From: Verrucomicrobiota bacterium
GTDB taxonomy: Bacteria > Verrucomicrobiota > Verrucomicrobiia > Limisphaerales > SXQI01
Assembly (NCBI GenBank): GCA_008933045.1
Contig: WBXJ01000030.1
Span: 1-17,122 of the forward strand
Direction of reading: 5' to 3'
Length of the DNA stretch: 17,122 nt
Part shown: one piece after another, positions 7,743 to 15,870 of the stretch
Layout of the letters: each line of letters starts with the position of its first letter
Position numbering within the stretch: position 1 is the first letter of the stretch
Position numbers and translations under genes: made by a program
Notes under the pieces: model-generated
Database searches by the model: none
Seen by the model: the letters and a program-made list of their open reading frames with translations, nothing else
Told to the model about the DNA's origin: nothing

Positions 7743-10700
7743 ATGACGATCATGAGTCTAACCTGCCTAAGAAAATTGCAGCAAATTCTTGGCTCCCCCG
7801 CCTTGTGTTGGATGACGATATTCTTTGTCGGGACACATCTGGTCAGCGCCGAAGCGCTGTCAAAAAATGAGGAATTGGATTTCTTCGAGAGTCGAATTCG
7901 TCCAATTCTCATTGAGCGTTGCTATTCGTGCCACAGCGTCCACGCCGAAAAACTCAAAGGTGGCCTCCATCTCGACTCCTCGGAAGGGATATTAAGGGGC
8001 GGTGAGCACGGTCCGATCCTTGTTCCAAAAGCACCCGAGAAAAGTCGACTGATCGAAGCCCTTCATTGGGATGACGATGAGACTCGGATGCCGCCAAAGA
8101 AAAAGTTGGAGTCGGCACAAATCGATGATTTTGTGAAATGGGTCGCGCTGGGTGCCCCGCTGCCTCCATCGAAGGCGATCCAAAGTGCAACTACTAATGC
8201 GAACGCCAAAGGGGTGAACCACTGGGCCTTTCAAGCACCCAAGATGAATCCGCCGCCGGTTGTCAAACGGCCTGCGTGGGTGAATACACCCGTTGACGCC
8301 TTCATCCTGCACCGCCTCGAAGCGGAGGGTCTCACCCCTTCTCCTGTGGCGGAGAAACGCACACTGATTCGGCGTGCGTTTTATGATCTTACGGGACTTC
8401 CTCCTCGACCTGAGGAAGTGGATGACTTTGTTCGAGATACTCGCCCGCAAGCTTATGCTCAGATGATCGAAAAACTTCTGGCATCACCGAATTATGGCGA
8501 ACGCTGGGGACGACACTGGCTTGATGTCGCACGTTACGCGGACACGAAGGGTTATGTGTATACGGATCGTGAGGAGGCAAGATTTGTCCACTCTCACGTG
8601 TATCGTGATTGGGTGGTGCAATCCTTCAACCGCGATCTTCCCTACGACCAATTTTTGATCCAACAACTCGCGGCTGATCAGTTGGAGACACTTCATTCGA
8701 CTGAAGACGAGCCTATTCCGCCATTGGCCGGACTCGGATTTCTTACCTTGGGCCGCCGATTTCTTGGCGTCACTCCTGACATTATCGACGATCGTATCGA
8801 TGTCGTGATGCGAGGCATGCAGGGGCTGACTGTTGCTTGTGCGCGTTGTCACGACCACAAATTCGACCCCATTCCTACCCAAGATTACTACTCGCTCTAC
8901 GGAGTTTTTAACAGTTCCTCCGAAACAATGAGACGACTCGTACAGACGAATGCTCCCAACCCACTCCACGCAGACTTTGAAGCGGGCCTGAAACAACGAC
9001 AGCAGAAATTGGCCGAGAGTTACGAAAAGCGGAAATCCGAGATGATCGATCGCCTTCGATCAAGAGTGCGTGATTACTGGATGGCACTCCCCGAGGTAGA
9101 TAAGTTGCCCCCCGATGACCATTACGAAATCAGAACTGTCGATGACCTCAACCCCACCGTTGTCCGGCAGTGGCAGCAATACCTTTTTCAAAATTCGAAA
9201 TCGTTTCACCCAATATTTGCCCCTTGGCATGTCCTCAGCCGGATCCCAGCGCGGGACTTTGCGACGAAGGGACGGCCAGCATTTGAATCGCTCAAGGCCG
9301 GTGAAGGCGCGGGTCTGAATCCAATCATTAAGACCGCCTTGGAGCAGAAATTTCCAACCAATTTAAATGAGCTAGCGCAAGTTTATGGGGATATTTTTCA
9401 AAAACTCTATCAGGAAGTGGCCGCAGCACCCGAACCTGATCGGACTGCTGGGTTGCGCCCTGAGAAACGTCCATGGGCCGATGCGCTCTTCGCAACGAAT
9501 TCACCGGCCCGCGTTCCAATTGGCTCGCTCGCAGACACGGAATGGTTTTTCGATGAGGGAGGCCGAGTGGAGTTCGGAAAACTACAAGCCGAAGTCGAAC
9601 GATGGATCAATCAATCCACCAACTCGCCATCGTTCGCCGTCATCTTGGAGGATCGACAAGAAATCAAAAATCCGCGTGTGTTTAAACGTGGGAATCCAGC
9701 AAACCCAAGTGAGGAGGTTCCACGCCAGTTTCTCCAAATCATCGAAGGTGCAGACCGTCAACCTTTTCGACGAGGGAGCGGACGACTCGAGATGGCCCAA
9801 GCGATCGCAAGCCCGCTTAATCCCCTGACGGCACGGGTCATGGTGAACCGCGTTTGGCTGCATCATTTTGGGCGCGGACTCGTCTCGACCCCGAGTGATT
9901 TTGGCACACGCTGCGACCCGCCGACTCATCCCGAGTTGCTCGATTATCTCGCCGTGCGTTTCATGCAAGAAGGTTGGTCGATTAAAAAGCTGCACCGGCT
10001 CATCATGCTATCCAACGTCTATCGGCAAAGCAGCACTGCGATGGAACCTGCCATGGCACGCACCCGAGACGGGGAGAATACACTTTATTGGCGGATGAAC
10101 AGTAGCCGTGTGCATCTCGAGCCATTACGAGATTCGATTCTTCAGGTTAGCGGTGCTCTTGACCTTCGATTGGGCGGCCGTCCCGCAGCGCTCTTCGACA
10201 ATGATTACTCAACCCGTCGTGCGCTTTATGGCTACGTGGATCGCCAATTCTTGCCGGGTACTTTTCGTGTATTCGATTTTCCAAACCCAGACCTCTCGAA
10301 CCCCCAGCGAGGCCACACAACAGTCCCTCAGCAAGCCCTGTTTTTGATGAACAACGCGTTTCTCGCCGACAACGCACGCAAGCTGCTCTCACGCCCTGAG
10401 ATTCTTCAGGCCAAGAGCGAGGCTTCTCGAATCGAGGCGCTTTATAGATTAGTCTACCAACGGGCTCCCGAAGCTCGGGAAGCCAAAGCGATGCACGCGT
10501 TTTTCAAGGCCACTGCTCAAATTCCCCCAGAGTCTACAGCTCAGTTGGAACCTTCCGTCTGGAGTTACGGCTACGGAAAATTTGAAACCAACACGAGTCG
10601 CCTCAGCGGGTTTGTGCCCTTACCCCACTTCGCTGGACAAGCTTGGCAAGGGGGCCAGAAATGGCCCGATGCCACGCTCGGTTGGGTCCAACTCACTGCA

Positions 10701-11147
10701 GAAGGCGGCCACGCTGGCGATGACCAGGCACACGCCGCTGTCCGTCGATGGACATCCCCTATCAACGGATTAGTCCACATCTCGGGTCGAGTGGAGCATT
10801 CCACAAAGGAGGGTGACGGGGTTCGTGCTTGGATCATTTCCAACCGGCTCGGAGTGCTAGGTCATTGGACGCTGCACAATAGCAAGGAGGAGGTTAAGTT
10901 GCCGGACGTATCGGTCATGAGGGGTGACACGATCGACTTCGTTGTGGATCGCCGCGATGGACTCAACCACGATGAGTTCCTTTGGTCTCCGAAAATCAAG
11001 CATTCTGCCGCCGTGGGCGATGAGCGAGATTGGAGTGCCAAAGCAGATTTCAGCGGCCCTCCAGCACCCCAGCCGATCCCGCTGACAGCTTGGGAAAATT
11101 TTGCCCAAAGCCTGCTCCTCGCGAATGAGTTTGTTTTCATCGATTAG
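7743..11147 (+). CDS. Exported PSCyt1-DUF1549-DUF1553 cytochrome-type protein with inserted beta-rich module
   Basis: A 1134-residue exported protein. A signal peptide with a hydrophobic core at about 17-34 and likely cleavage after VSA (34-36) leads to a Planctomycete-type cytochrome c domain, with heme motif CYSCH at 60-64 and MPPKKKL at 116-122 as probable Met ligand. DUF1549 spans about 160-395 (HWAF, RAFYDLTGLPP, YGERWGRHWLDVARYADT) and holds a second CxxCH, CARCHDHKFDP at 366-376. A charged, probably coiled-coil stretch (about 412-445) and a linker of about 230 residues precede DUF1553 from about 675 (NPLTARVMVNRVW, STPSDFG, GWSIKKLHRLIMLS, TTVPQQALFLMN). About 190 residues (roughly 925-1113) are then inserted before the usual last segment LLLANEFVFID. 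Family members are abundant in Planctomycetota and Verrucomicrobiota and proposed as envelope redox proteins; the reaction is unknown. It is the first gene of a cluster. ATG 7743 lacks a ribosome site; ATG 7752 is possible. Confidence 0.93.
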   Translation: MTIMSLTCLRKLQQILGSPALCWMTIFFVGTHLVSAEALSKNEELDFFESRIRPILIERCYSCHSVHAEKLKGGLHLDSSEGILRGGEHGPILVPKAPEKSRLIEALHWDDDETRMPPKKKLESAQIDDFVKWVALGAPLPPSKAIQSATTNANAKGVNHWAFQAPKMNPPPVVKRPAWVNTPVDAFILHRLEAEGLTPSPVAEKRTLIRRAFYDLTGLPPRPEEVDDFVRDTRPQAYAQMIEKLLASPNYGERWGRHWLDVARYADTKGYVYTDREEARFVHSHVYRDWVVQSFNRDLPYDQFLIQQLAADQLETLHSTEDEPIPPLAGLGFLTLGRRFLGVTPDIIDDRIDVVMRGMQGLTVACARCHDHKFDPIPTQDYYSLYGVFNSSSETMRRLVQTNAPNPLHADFEAGLKQRQQKLAESYEKRKSEMIDRLRSRVRDYWMALPEVDKLPPDDHYEIRTVDDLNPTVVRQWQQYLFQNSKSFHPIFAPWHVLSRIPARDFATKGRPAFESLKAGEGAGLNPIIKTALEQKFPTNLNELAQVYGDIFQKLYQEVAAAPEPDRTAGLRPEKRPWADALFATNSPARVPIGSLADTEWFFDEGGRVEFGKLQAEVERWINQSTNSPSFAVILEDRQEIKNPRVFKRGNPANPSEEVPRQFLQIIEGADRQPFRRGSGRLEMAQAIASPLNPLTARVMVNRVWLHHFGRGLVSTPSDFGTRCDPPTHPELLDYLAVRFMQEGWSIKKLHRLIMLSNVYRQSSTAMEPAMARTRDGENTLYWRMNSSRVHLEPLRDSILQVSGALDLRLGGRPAALFDNDYSTRRALYGYVDRQFLPGTFRVFDFPNPDLSNPQRGHTTVPQQALFLMNNAFLADNARKLLSRPEILQAKSEASRIEALYRLVYQRAPEAREAKAMHAFFKATAQIPPESTAQLEPSVWSYGYGKFETNTSRLSGFVPLPHFAGQAWQGGQKWPDATLGWVQLTAEGGHAGDDQAHAAVRRWTSPINGLVHISGRVEHSTKEGDGVRAWIISNRLGVLGHWTLHNSKEEVKLPDVSVMRGDTIDFVVDRRDGLNHDEFLWSPKIKHSAAVGDERDWSAKADFSGPPAPQPIPLTAWENFAQSLLLANEFVFID
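10515..11081 (+). other. Inserted beta-rich module inside the DUF1553 C-terminus of the first cytochrome protein
   Basis: Residues about 925-1113 of the 1134-residue protein interrupt the end of DUF1553. In the downstream paralogue the corresponding helices run almost directly into the final LLNCNEFLLLP, so the insertion is visible by comparing the two. The module is rich in Trp, Gly and His and in alternating hydrophobic residues (WSYGYGKFE, AWQGG, LGWVQLTAEGGHAG, AAVRRWTSP, GLVHISGRVEH, GDGVRAWIISNRLG, GHWTLH). This pattern suggests a jelly-roll beta-sandwich, as in carbohydrate-binding modules. Binding is inferred, not shown. Boundaries are approximate. Confidence 0.65.
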
Positions 11148-11152
11148 GAATT

Positions 11153-14100
11153 ATGATGAACCTCGTCCACCTCAGATTGCTGACGGTTCTGTGGGTGGGA
11201 TCATCCGTCGTACTCGCTCGTCCGGTAGATTTTATCCGCGATGTGCGCCCCTTGTTTGAGACTCACTGTTACGAATGTCATGGTGAGAAGAAGCAGAAAT
11301 CAGGGCTACGATTGGACCTCAAATCAGCCGCATTGAAGGGTGGTGATCAATACGCGCCCAATATTCTCGCAGGCCGCGCCAACGAGAGTTCGTTGATTCG
11401 ATTGGTAACTTCTCACGAAAAGGATGAGCAGATGCCACCTACTGGCGACCGATTGTCAGCAGCAGCAATCTCAATCCTGACTCGCTGGATCAATGAAGGT
11501 GCCATTTGGCCGGATGGCGTTGACCTTGTGAAACCTATCGACAAGCGGGATCACTGGTCCTTCAAGTCCGTTCAGAATCCTACTCCACCTCGAACCCGCA
11601 ACACACGCTGGTCGCGGAGTTCCATCGATCGTTTCATCCTCGCACGATTGGAGAAGGCAGGATTAGCACCCGCGCACGAAGCGGATCGAATGACTTGGCT
11701 GCGGCGTGTTTCCTATGATCTAGTTGGCCTGCCTCCAACCCCGGAGGATGTCGAAGCCTTCATCAATGACCAACGCCCGGACGCCTACGAACGAGTAGTC
11801 GATGCGATGCTCAAGTCGCCTCGCTACGGTGAACGCTGGGCACAACACTGGCTCGATGTGGTGCGATACGCAGACACGCATGGATTCGAGGTCAACACCG
11901 AGCGACCCAACGCATGGCCATATCGAGATTATGTGATTCGAGCCTTGAATCAGGATACCCCTTATGACCGTTTCATTCGCGAGCAACTGGTGGGTGATTC
12001 GCTGAAGGAGGACGCTGCAACAGGGTTTCTCGTGACGGCTTCCGTGCTTCTGCCGGGGCAAATCGGGCAGGACGATCCCTCGAAACGCCTCGCACGACAG
12101 GATTCGTTAGACGAAATTGTGATCAATACTTCCCAGACATTTCTCGGCCTCAGCGTCGCCTGCGCCCGCTGTCACGATCACAAATTCGATCCGATTTCAC
12201 AGGTGGATTACTACGCCATGCAATCGTTTTTTTCGGGAGTAGAATACGAAGATCGCCCCATCTACACGCCTGATGTAAATTCGCAACGGAAACAAACGGA
12301 GCTGCTAAAAAAGCAGCTCATAAAAATCGAGGACGAGTTGGCTAAGTTTGAGCCCTTGGCGCGAGTCGGGGTCCCTCCCTCCGCGCCCACAGATCCGAAA
12401 CTCAACGAGGTTGACGGAGGTCGGTTGGATACGAAGTTTGTTCGGTTCACTATTCATAACGTAAATCTGCATCCCTCACTCGGCTTGATCGAACCTTGCA
12501 TTGATGAGTTAGAGGTTTTCTCGAATGAGACAACTCCACGCAATGTGGCACTAGCCAGCAATGGAGCAAAAGTTACGGCTTCAGGAAGTCGCCTCTCGGA
12601 AAGTCACCGACTAGAACACATCAATGATGGTCGTTACGGAAATAGTCGGAGCTGGATGTCGGATGAGGCTGGCCGAGGTTGGGTGCTGCTTGAGCTTTCG
12701 GAGCCGGTAAAGTTAGGGAAGATCCGCTGGAGTCGCGATCGCGAAGGCGTTTTTATGGATCGACTGGCCACCGCTTACACGATCGAGGTCGGGCTTTCTC
12801 TGGATTCCATGGCACGGTTGACTTTTGTTCCACCGCCCCGACCCGAGATCAGCCCGCGGATGAATTCAGACCGGTTCAATCCAGTAAAAACGAAACGGTT
12901 ACGGTTCTCCATCAAGCGGACAAATAATCTCGAACCTTGTTTGGATGAGTTAGAAGTTTTTGACGCAGAAGCACGAAATGTGGCGTTGGCAAGCGCGGGC
13001 ACCAAGGCCACTTCGTCGGGTGATACTATTGCCCCCAACCACCATGAGCTTCGATACGTCAACGATGGGAGCTACGGGAATTCGCGAAGCTGGATGTCTG
13101 ATACCCAAGGCAAGGGTTGGATCACACTCGAGTTTGCCTCGGAGCAACTCATTGAACGCGTCGTCTGGGGCAGGGATCGGGACGGAGAGTTTACGGATCG
13201 ATTGGCGACAGAATACCAAATCGATGTGAGCAACTCAGCAGGCCAATGGCAAACCGTTGCGGATTCAACCGACCGCCGCACCTACGGCACCGGAGACAAG
13301 GCATCAAAAAGTCCAAGGTTATTAACTGATGGCCTCCGTGCGGAAGATTTACCCAAAGTAGAAGCCTTACTGGCTCGGAAGAAGGCGACTGAAACAAGGA
13401 TCGCTGCAGCCACAGTCAGGCAGGTGGCATTCGCAGGTAAGTTTCGGATGCCTGACAAAATTCATCTTCTGGCGCGTGGAGATCCCGAACAACCCAAGGA
13501 AGAAGTGACACCGGCCTTGCTGAGTGTCTTAAGTAACCGATCCATCCCAAAAGACCTGACGGAACTGGGTCGACGCGAAGCTCTGGCAGATTGGATTGCG
13601 AGTCCTGAAAATCCGCTCACGGCACGAGTAATGGTCAACCGTATTTGGCAAGGGCACTTCGGTATTGGGCTTGTGGAAACACCGAGCGACTTTGGCCTGA
13701 ATGGAGCCCGAGCATCACATCCTCAACTCCTCGACTGGCTCGCATCGGAGTTGATCCGCTCAGGGTGGTCCATAAAGCATTTACATCGGCTCATCGTCCT
13801 CTCTTCCACGTATCGTCAATCAAATCGTATTCATCCCGCAGCTCAGGCGTTGGATGCCGATGCGCGGTTGCTCTGGCGCTTTCCATCGCGGCGAATCGAA
13901 GCCGAAATCATCCGAGATTCGATGCTGATGGTCAGTGGGCGTTTGAAGGACACCATGTACGGGCCCGGCTTCGATTTGTTCGACTTACGGGGAGGACTTT
14001 CAGGTTTCAAGCCCGTCGAATCCTTTCAGGGTAACGGCTTACGTCGGATGATCTACGCCCACAAAATCCGGCGTGAACGCGAAGCTGTTTTCGGCGCGTT

Positions 14101-14401
14101 CGATTGTCCAGATGCAGGTCAGAGCACTGCACGCCGGCGCGAGTCAACCACGCCCATCCAAGCACTGAATCTTTTCAACAGTCGTTTTACATTAGATGAG
14201 GCCCAAGCCCTAGCAACACGCACAACAGCAGATGTGGGCGATGACCCTTCCAACCAAATCCGAAGAGTTTGGCAACTCACGCTCAGTCGTGTGCCCTCCT
14301 CAGCAGAATATCGCGAGGCTGAGCCCATCGTACGCAACCAAGGTCTCGCGACACTTTGCCGCGCACTTCTCAACTGTAACGAATTCCTTCTCCTACCATG
14401 A
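11153..14401 (+). CDS. Exported PSCyt1-DUF1549-DUF1553 cytochrome-type protein with two F5/8C-like modules
   Basis: A 1082-residue paralogue of the preceding protein, starting 5 bases after its stop. A short signal peptide (about 1-22, cleavage after VLA) is followed by the cytochrome domain with CYECH at 39-43 and MPPTGDRL at 94-101. DUF1549 covers about 134-365 (HWSF, SYDLVGLPPTPEDV, YGERWAQHWLDVVRYADTHG) and contains CARCHDHKFDP at 337-347. A short charged helix (378-402) leads to two discoidin-like repeats at about 428-546 and 581-692. DUF1553 runs from about 803 to the end (NPLTARVMVNRIWQ, ETPSDFGLNG, GWSIKHLHRLIVLS, TTPIQALNLFNS, LLNCNEFLLLP). AGGA at 11146-11149 is the ribosome site; it suits ATG 11156 slightly better than 11153. 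The stop overlaps the DUF1501 start as ATGA, so translation is coupled. Probably periplasmic or surface-exposed. The reaction is unknown; the extra modules suggest binding to a polysaccharide or other surface. Confidence 0.93.
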   Translation: MMNLVHLRLLTVLWVGSSVVLARPVDFIRDVRPLFETHCYECHGEKKQKSGLRLDLKSAALKGGDQYAPNILAGRANESSLIRLVTSHEKDEQMPPTGDRLSAAAISILTRWINEGAIWPDGVDLVKPIDKRDHWSFKSVQNPTPPRTRNTRWSRSSIDRFILARLEKAGLAPAHEADRMTWLRRVSYDLVGLPPTPEDVEAFINDQRPDAYERVVDAMLKSPRYGERWAQHWLDVVRYADTHGFEVNTERPNAWPYRDYVIRALNQDTPYDRFIREQLVGDSLKEDAATGFLVTASVLLPGQIGQDDPSKRLARQDSLDEIVINTSQTFLGLSVACARCHDHKFDPISQVDYYAMQSFFSGVEYEDRPIYTPDVNSQRKQTELLKKQLIKIEDELAKFEPLARVGVPPSAPTDPKLNEVDGGRLDTKFVRFTIHNVNLHPSLGLIEPCIDELEVFSNETTPRNVALASNGAKVTASGSRLSESHRLEHINDGRYGNSRSWMSDEAGRGWVLLELSEPVKLGKIRWSRDREGVFMDRLATAYTIEVGLSLDSMARLTFVPPPRPEISPRMNSDRFNPVKTKRLRFSIKRTNNLEPCLDELEVFDAEARNVALASAGTKATSSGDTIAPNHHELRYVNDGSYGNSRSWMSDTQGKGWITLEFASEQLIERVVWGRDRDGEFTDRLATEYQIDVSNSAGQWQTVADSTDRRTYGTGDKASKSPRLLTDGLRAEDLPKVEALLARKKATETRIAAATVRQVAFAGKFRMPDKIHLLARGDPEQPKEEVTPALLSVLSNRSIPKDLTELGRREALADWIASPENPLTARVMVNRIWQGHFGIGLVETPSDFGLNGARASHPQLLDWLASELIRSGWSIKHLHRLIVLSSTYRQSNRIHPAAQALDADARLLWRFPSRRIEAEIIRDSMLMVSGRLKDTMYGPGFDLFDLRGGLSGFKPVESFQGNGLRRMIYAHKIRREREAVFGAFDCPDAGQSTARRRESTTPIQALNLFNSRFTLDEAQALATRTTADVGDDPSNQIRRVWQLTLSRVPSSAEYREAEPIVRNQGLATLCRALLNCNEFLLLP
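12434..12790 (+). repeat. First copy of tandem F5/8C (discoidin)-like module
   Basis: Residues about 428-546 of the second cytochrome protein. Landmarks shared with the second copy: EPCIDELEVF, RNVALASNG, then NDGRYGNSRSWMSD, GRGWVLLEL, a WSRDREG turn and DRLATAYTIEV. The order (a strand ending in ELEVF, an ALAS...G segment, NDG, a GW..LEL strand and a W.RD turn) is that of discoidin-type beta-sandwich modules. Such modules often bind sugars or surfaces; the ligand here is unknown. Confidence 0.8.
12893..13228 (+). repeat. Second copy of tandem F5/8C (discoidin)-like module
   Basis: Residues about 581-692 of the same protein. Landmarks: EPCLDELEVF, RNVALASAG, then NDGSYGNSRSWMSD, GKGWITLEF, WGRDRDG and DRLATEYQIDV. 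It lacks the roughly four extra residues before EPC seen in copy one. The protein match is close, but the codons have drifted (for example in the shared NSRSWMSD stretch), so the duplication is old, not a recent recombination or an assembly artefact. Confidence 0.8.
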
Positions 14402-15870
14402 TTCCAAATCCGGAAAAGCTTTCACTTATCGGACGTGGCCTCTTGGATCGCCGTCACTTTTTAGGCAACACCGCTGGAGCACTCAGTTCCATCGCTCTTA
14501 CAAATCTGCTCGGAGTTGAGGGTCTCCTCGCCGCACAGTCGCCTAGGGTGGATCCCTCCCATCCCTTCGCGGCCCGCAGTCCACATTTTCCACCCAAAGC
14601 AAAAAATGTCGTGGTCATTTTTTGTGCAGGAGCCGTCAGCCAACTCGAAACTTGGGACTACAAACCAGAGCTAATTAAACACGATGGTAAGCCTTTAAAA
14701 AATGGGCCTGAAGTCACGTTCCAAGGTCCTGCTGGAAACCTAGCGCAACCCCAGTATCAATTTCGACCACGCGGTAAAACCGGAAAATGGGTGTCCGATT
14801 TGATTCCCCATCTTGCTGAGCTAACGGACGATATCGCATTTGTCCATTCGCTCACGAGCAAGAGTAATACCCATGGTCCTGCGGAGAATTTTCTCTCCAC
14901 CGGCTTCCTGCTCGATGGGTTTCCAAGTGTTGGCTCATGGATCAGCTACGCACTGGGAAGCGAGAACCAGAACCTCCCTGCCTTTGTCGCGATTCCTGAC
15001 CCACGGGGTGTCCCTCAGGCTGGATCAACGAATTGGGGCCCCGGCTTTTTACCCGCTGTGTTTCAAGGCACACCCATGAGCGCCAGCGAGCCCGTGCGAC
15101 ATCTCGCGCCACCCGCCCAAATCACCCCAGCGAGCGATAATGCCGCACGTTCGCTTTTAGCACGCCTGAATGCGCGGCACCTCGAACAGCATGCTGGTGA
15201 TGGCAAACTCGCTGCACGCATCGCGAGCTATGAACTCGCAGCACGCATGCAACTCAGTGTTCCGGAACTGAGTAATCTCTCCGATGAACCTGCACACATT
15301 CTGAAACTCTACGGAGCTGACGATACCAAGAATGCCACTAAAGCTGCATTTGCCCGTAATTGCATTTTAGCTCGCCGCTTGATCGAGCGCGGTGTCCGCT
15401 TTGTGCAACTTTTCAATGGTGCCTACGCCAGCGGAGGTGAGTTGAATTGGGACGGGCACAATAAACTGAAGGAGCAGTATGACAAACACGCCGCGATCCT
15501 CGATCAACCTGCCGCCGCATTGATTCGAGACCTTAAGCAACGCGGATTGCTCGAAGACACTCTAGTGGTGTGGTGTACCGAATTTGGCCGAATGCCCATG
15601 TTCCAAAAAGGTGCCCAAGGCCGCGACCATAATCCCGATGGCTTCACCTGTTGGATGACAGGAGCGGGAGTGAAATCAGGCGTGAGCCATGGCGTCACTG
15701 ATGAACTGGGCCGTCAGGCGGTCCAGGATATTCACCCCCTCTATGACCTCAACGCCACGATCCTACACCTGCTCGGCCTGAATCACGAGGCACTCACCTT
15801 CGAGCACAACGGCGTCCAACGACGCCTCACAAATGTCCACGGCCAAGTGATCAGGGAGCTATTGGCTTAA
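14398..15870 (+). CDS. DUF1501 protein with twin-arginine signal (alkaline phosphatase/sulfatase-like fold)
   Basis: A 490-residue DUF1501 protein, the usual partner of DUF1549/DUF1553 proteins in PVC bacteria. The N-terminus has a twin-arginine type signal, LDRRHFLGNTAG at 16-27 followed by a hydrophobic stretch to about 45, so the protein is probably exported folded by the Tat system. Family landmarks: FCAGAVSQLETWDYKP at 75-90, SNTHGPAENFLSTGF at 156-170, GVRFVQLFNG at 332-341, WDGHNKLKEQYDKH at 351-364, and the segment VWCTEFGRMP (391-400) with GRDHNPDGFTCW (408-419) and GVSHGVTDE (428-436). The Asp/His-rich segments suit metal binding as in the alkaline phosphatase superfamily; the substrate is unknown. 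It overlaps the upstream stop by 4 bases (ATGA), so it belongs to the same operon. Its last 20 bases overlap the 3' end of the convergent SMP-30 gene. Confidence 0.93.
   Translation: MIPNPEKLSLIGRGLLDRRHFLGNTAGALSSIALTNLLGVEGLLAAQSPRVDPSHPFAARSPHFPPKAKNVVVIFCAGAVSQLETWDYKPELIKHDGKPLKNGPEVTFQGPAGNLAQPQYQFRPRGKTGKWVSDLIPHLAELTDDIAFVHSLTSKSNTHGPAENFLSTGFLLDGFPSVGSWISYALGSENQNLPAFVAIPDPRGVPQAGSTNWGPGFLPAVFQGTPMSASEPVRHLAPPAQITPASDNAARSLLARLNARHLEQHAGDGKLAARIASYELAARMQLSVPELSNLSDEPAHILKLYGADDTKNATKAAFARNCILARRLIERGVRFVQLFNGAYASGGELNWDGHNKLKEQYDKHAAILDQPAAALIRDLKQRGLLEDTLVVWCTEFGRMPMFQKGAQGRDHNPDGFTCWMTGAGVKSGVSHGVTDELGRQAVQDIHPLYDLNATILHLLGLNHEALTFEHNGVQRRLTNVHGQVIRELLA

Noticed and set aside
7992..8450. 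152-codon minus-strand open frame
   Set aside because: It is opposite the cytochrome and DUF1549 coding sequence and its composition (rich in Arg and His) is typical of a reverse-complement shadow.
8484..8996. 170-codon open frame on the minus strand inside the first cytochrome gene
   Set aside because: It lies entirely opposite well-conserved DUF1549 coding sequence, including the CARCHDHKFDP region, and its translation has no recognisable domain.
11153..14401. Possible misassembly creating the repeated module in the second cytochrome gene
   Set aside because: The two copies differ at many codons and in length, so they are not a collapsed or duplicated read artefact.
7743..14401. Tandem cytochrome genes as a recent gene duplication
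   Set aside because: Their domain cores match, but signal peptides, linkers and extra modules differ and DNA identity is patchy, which points to old paralogues.
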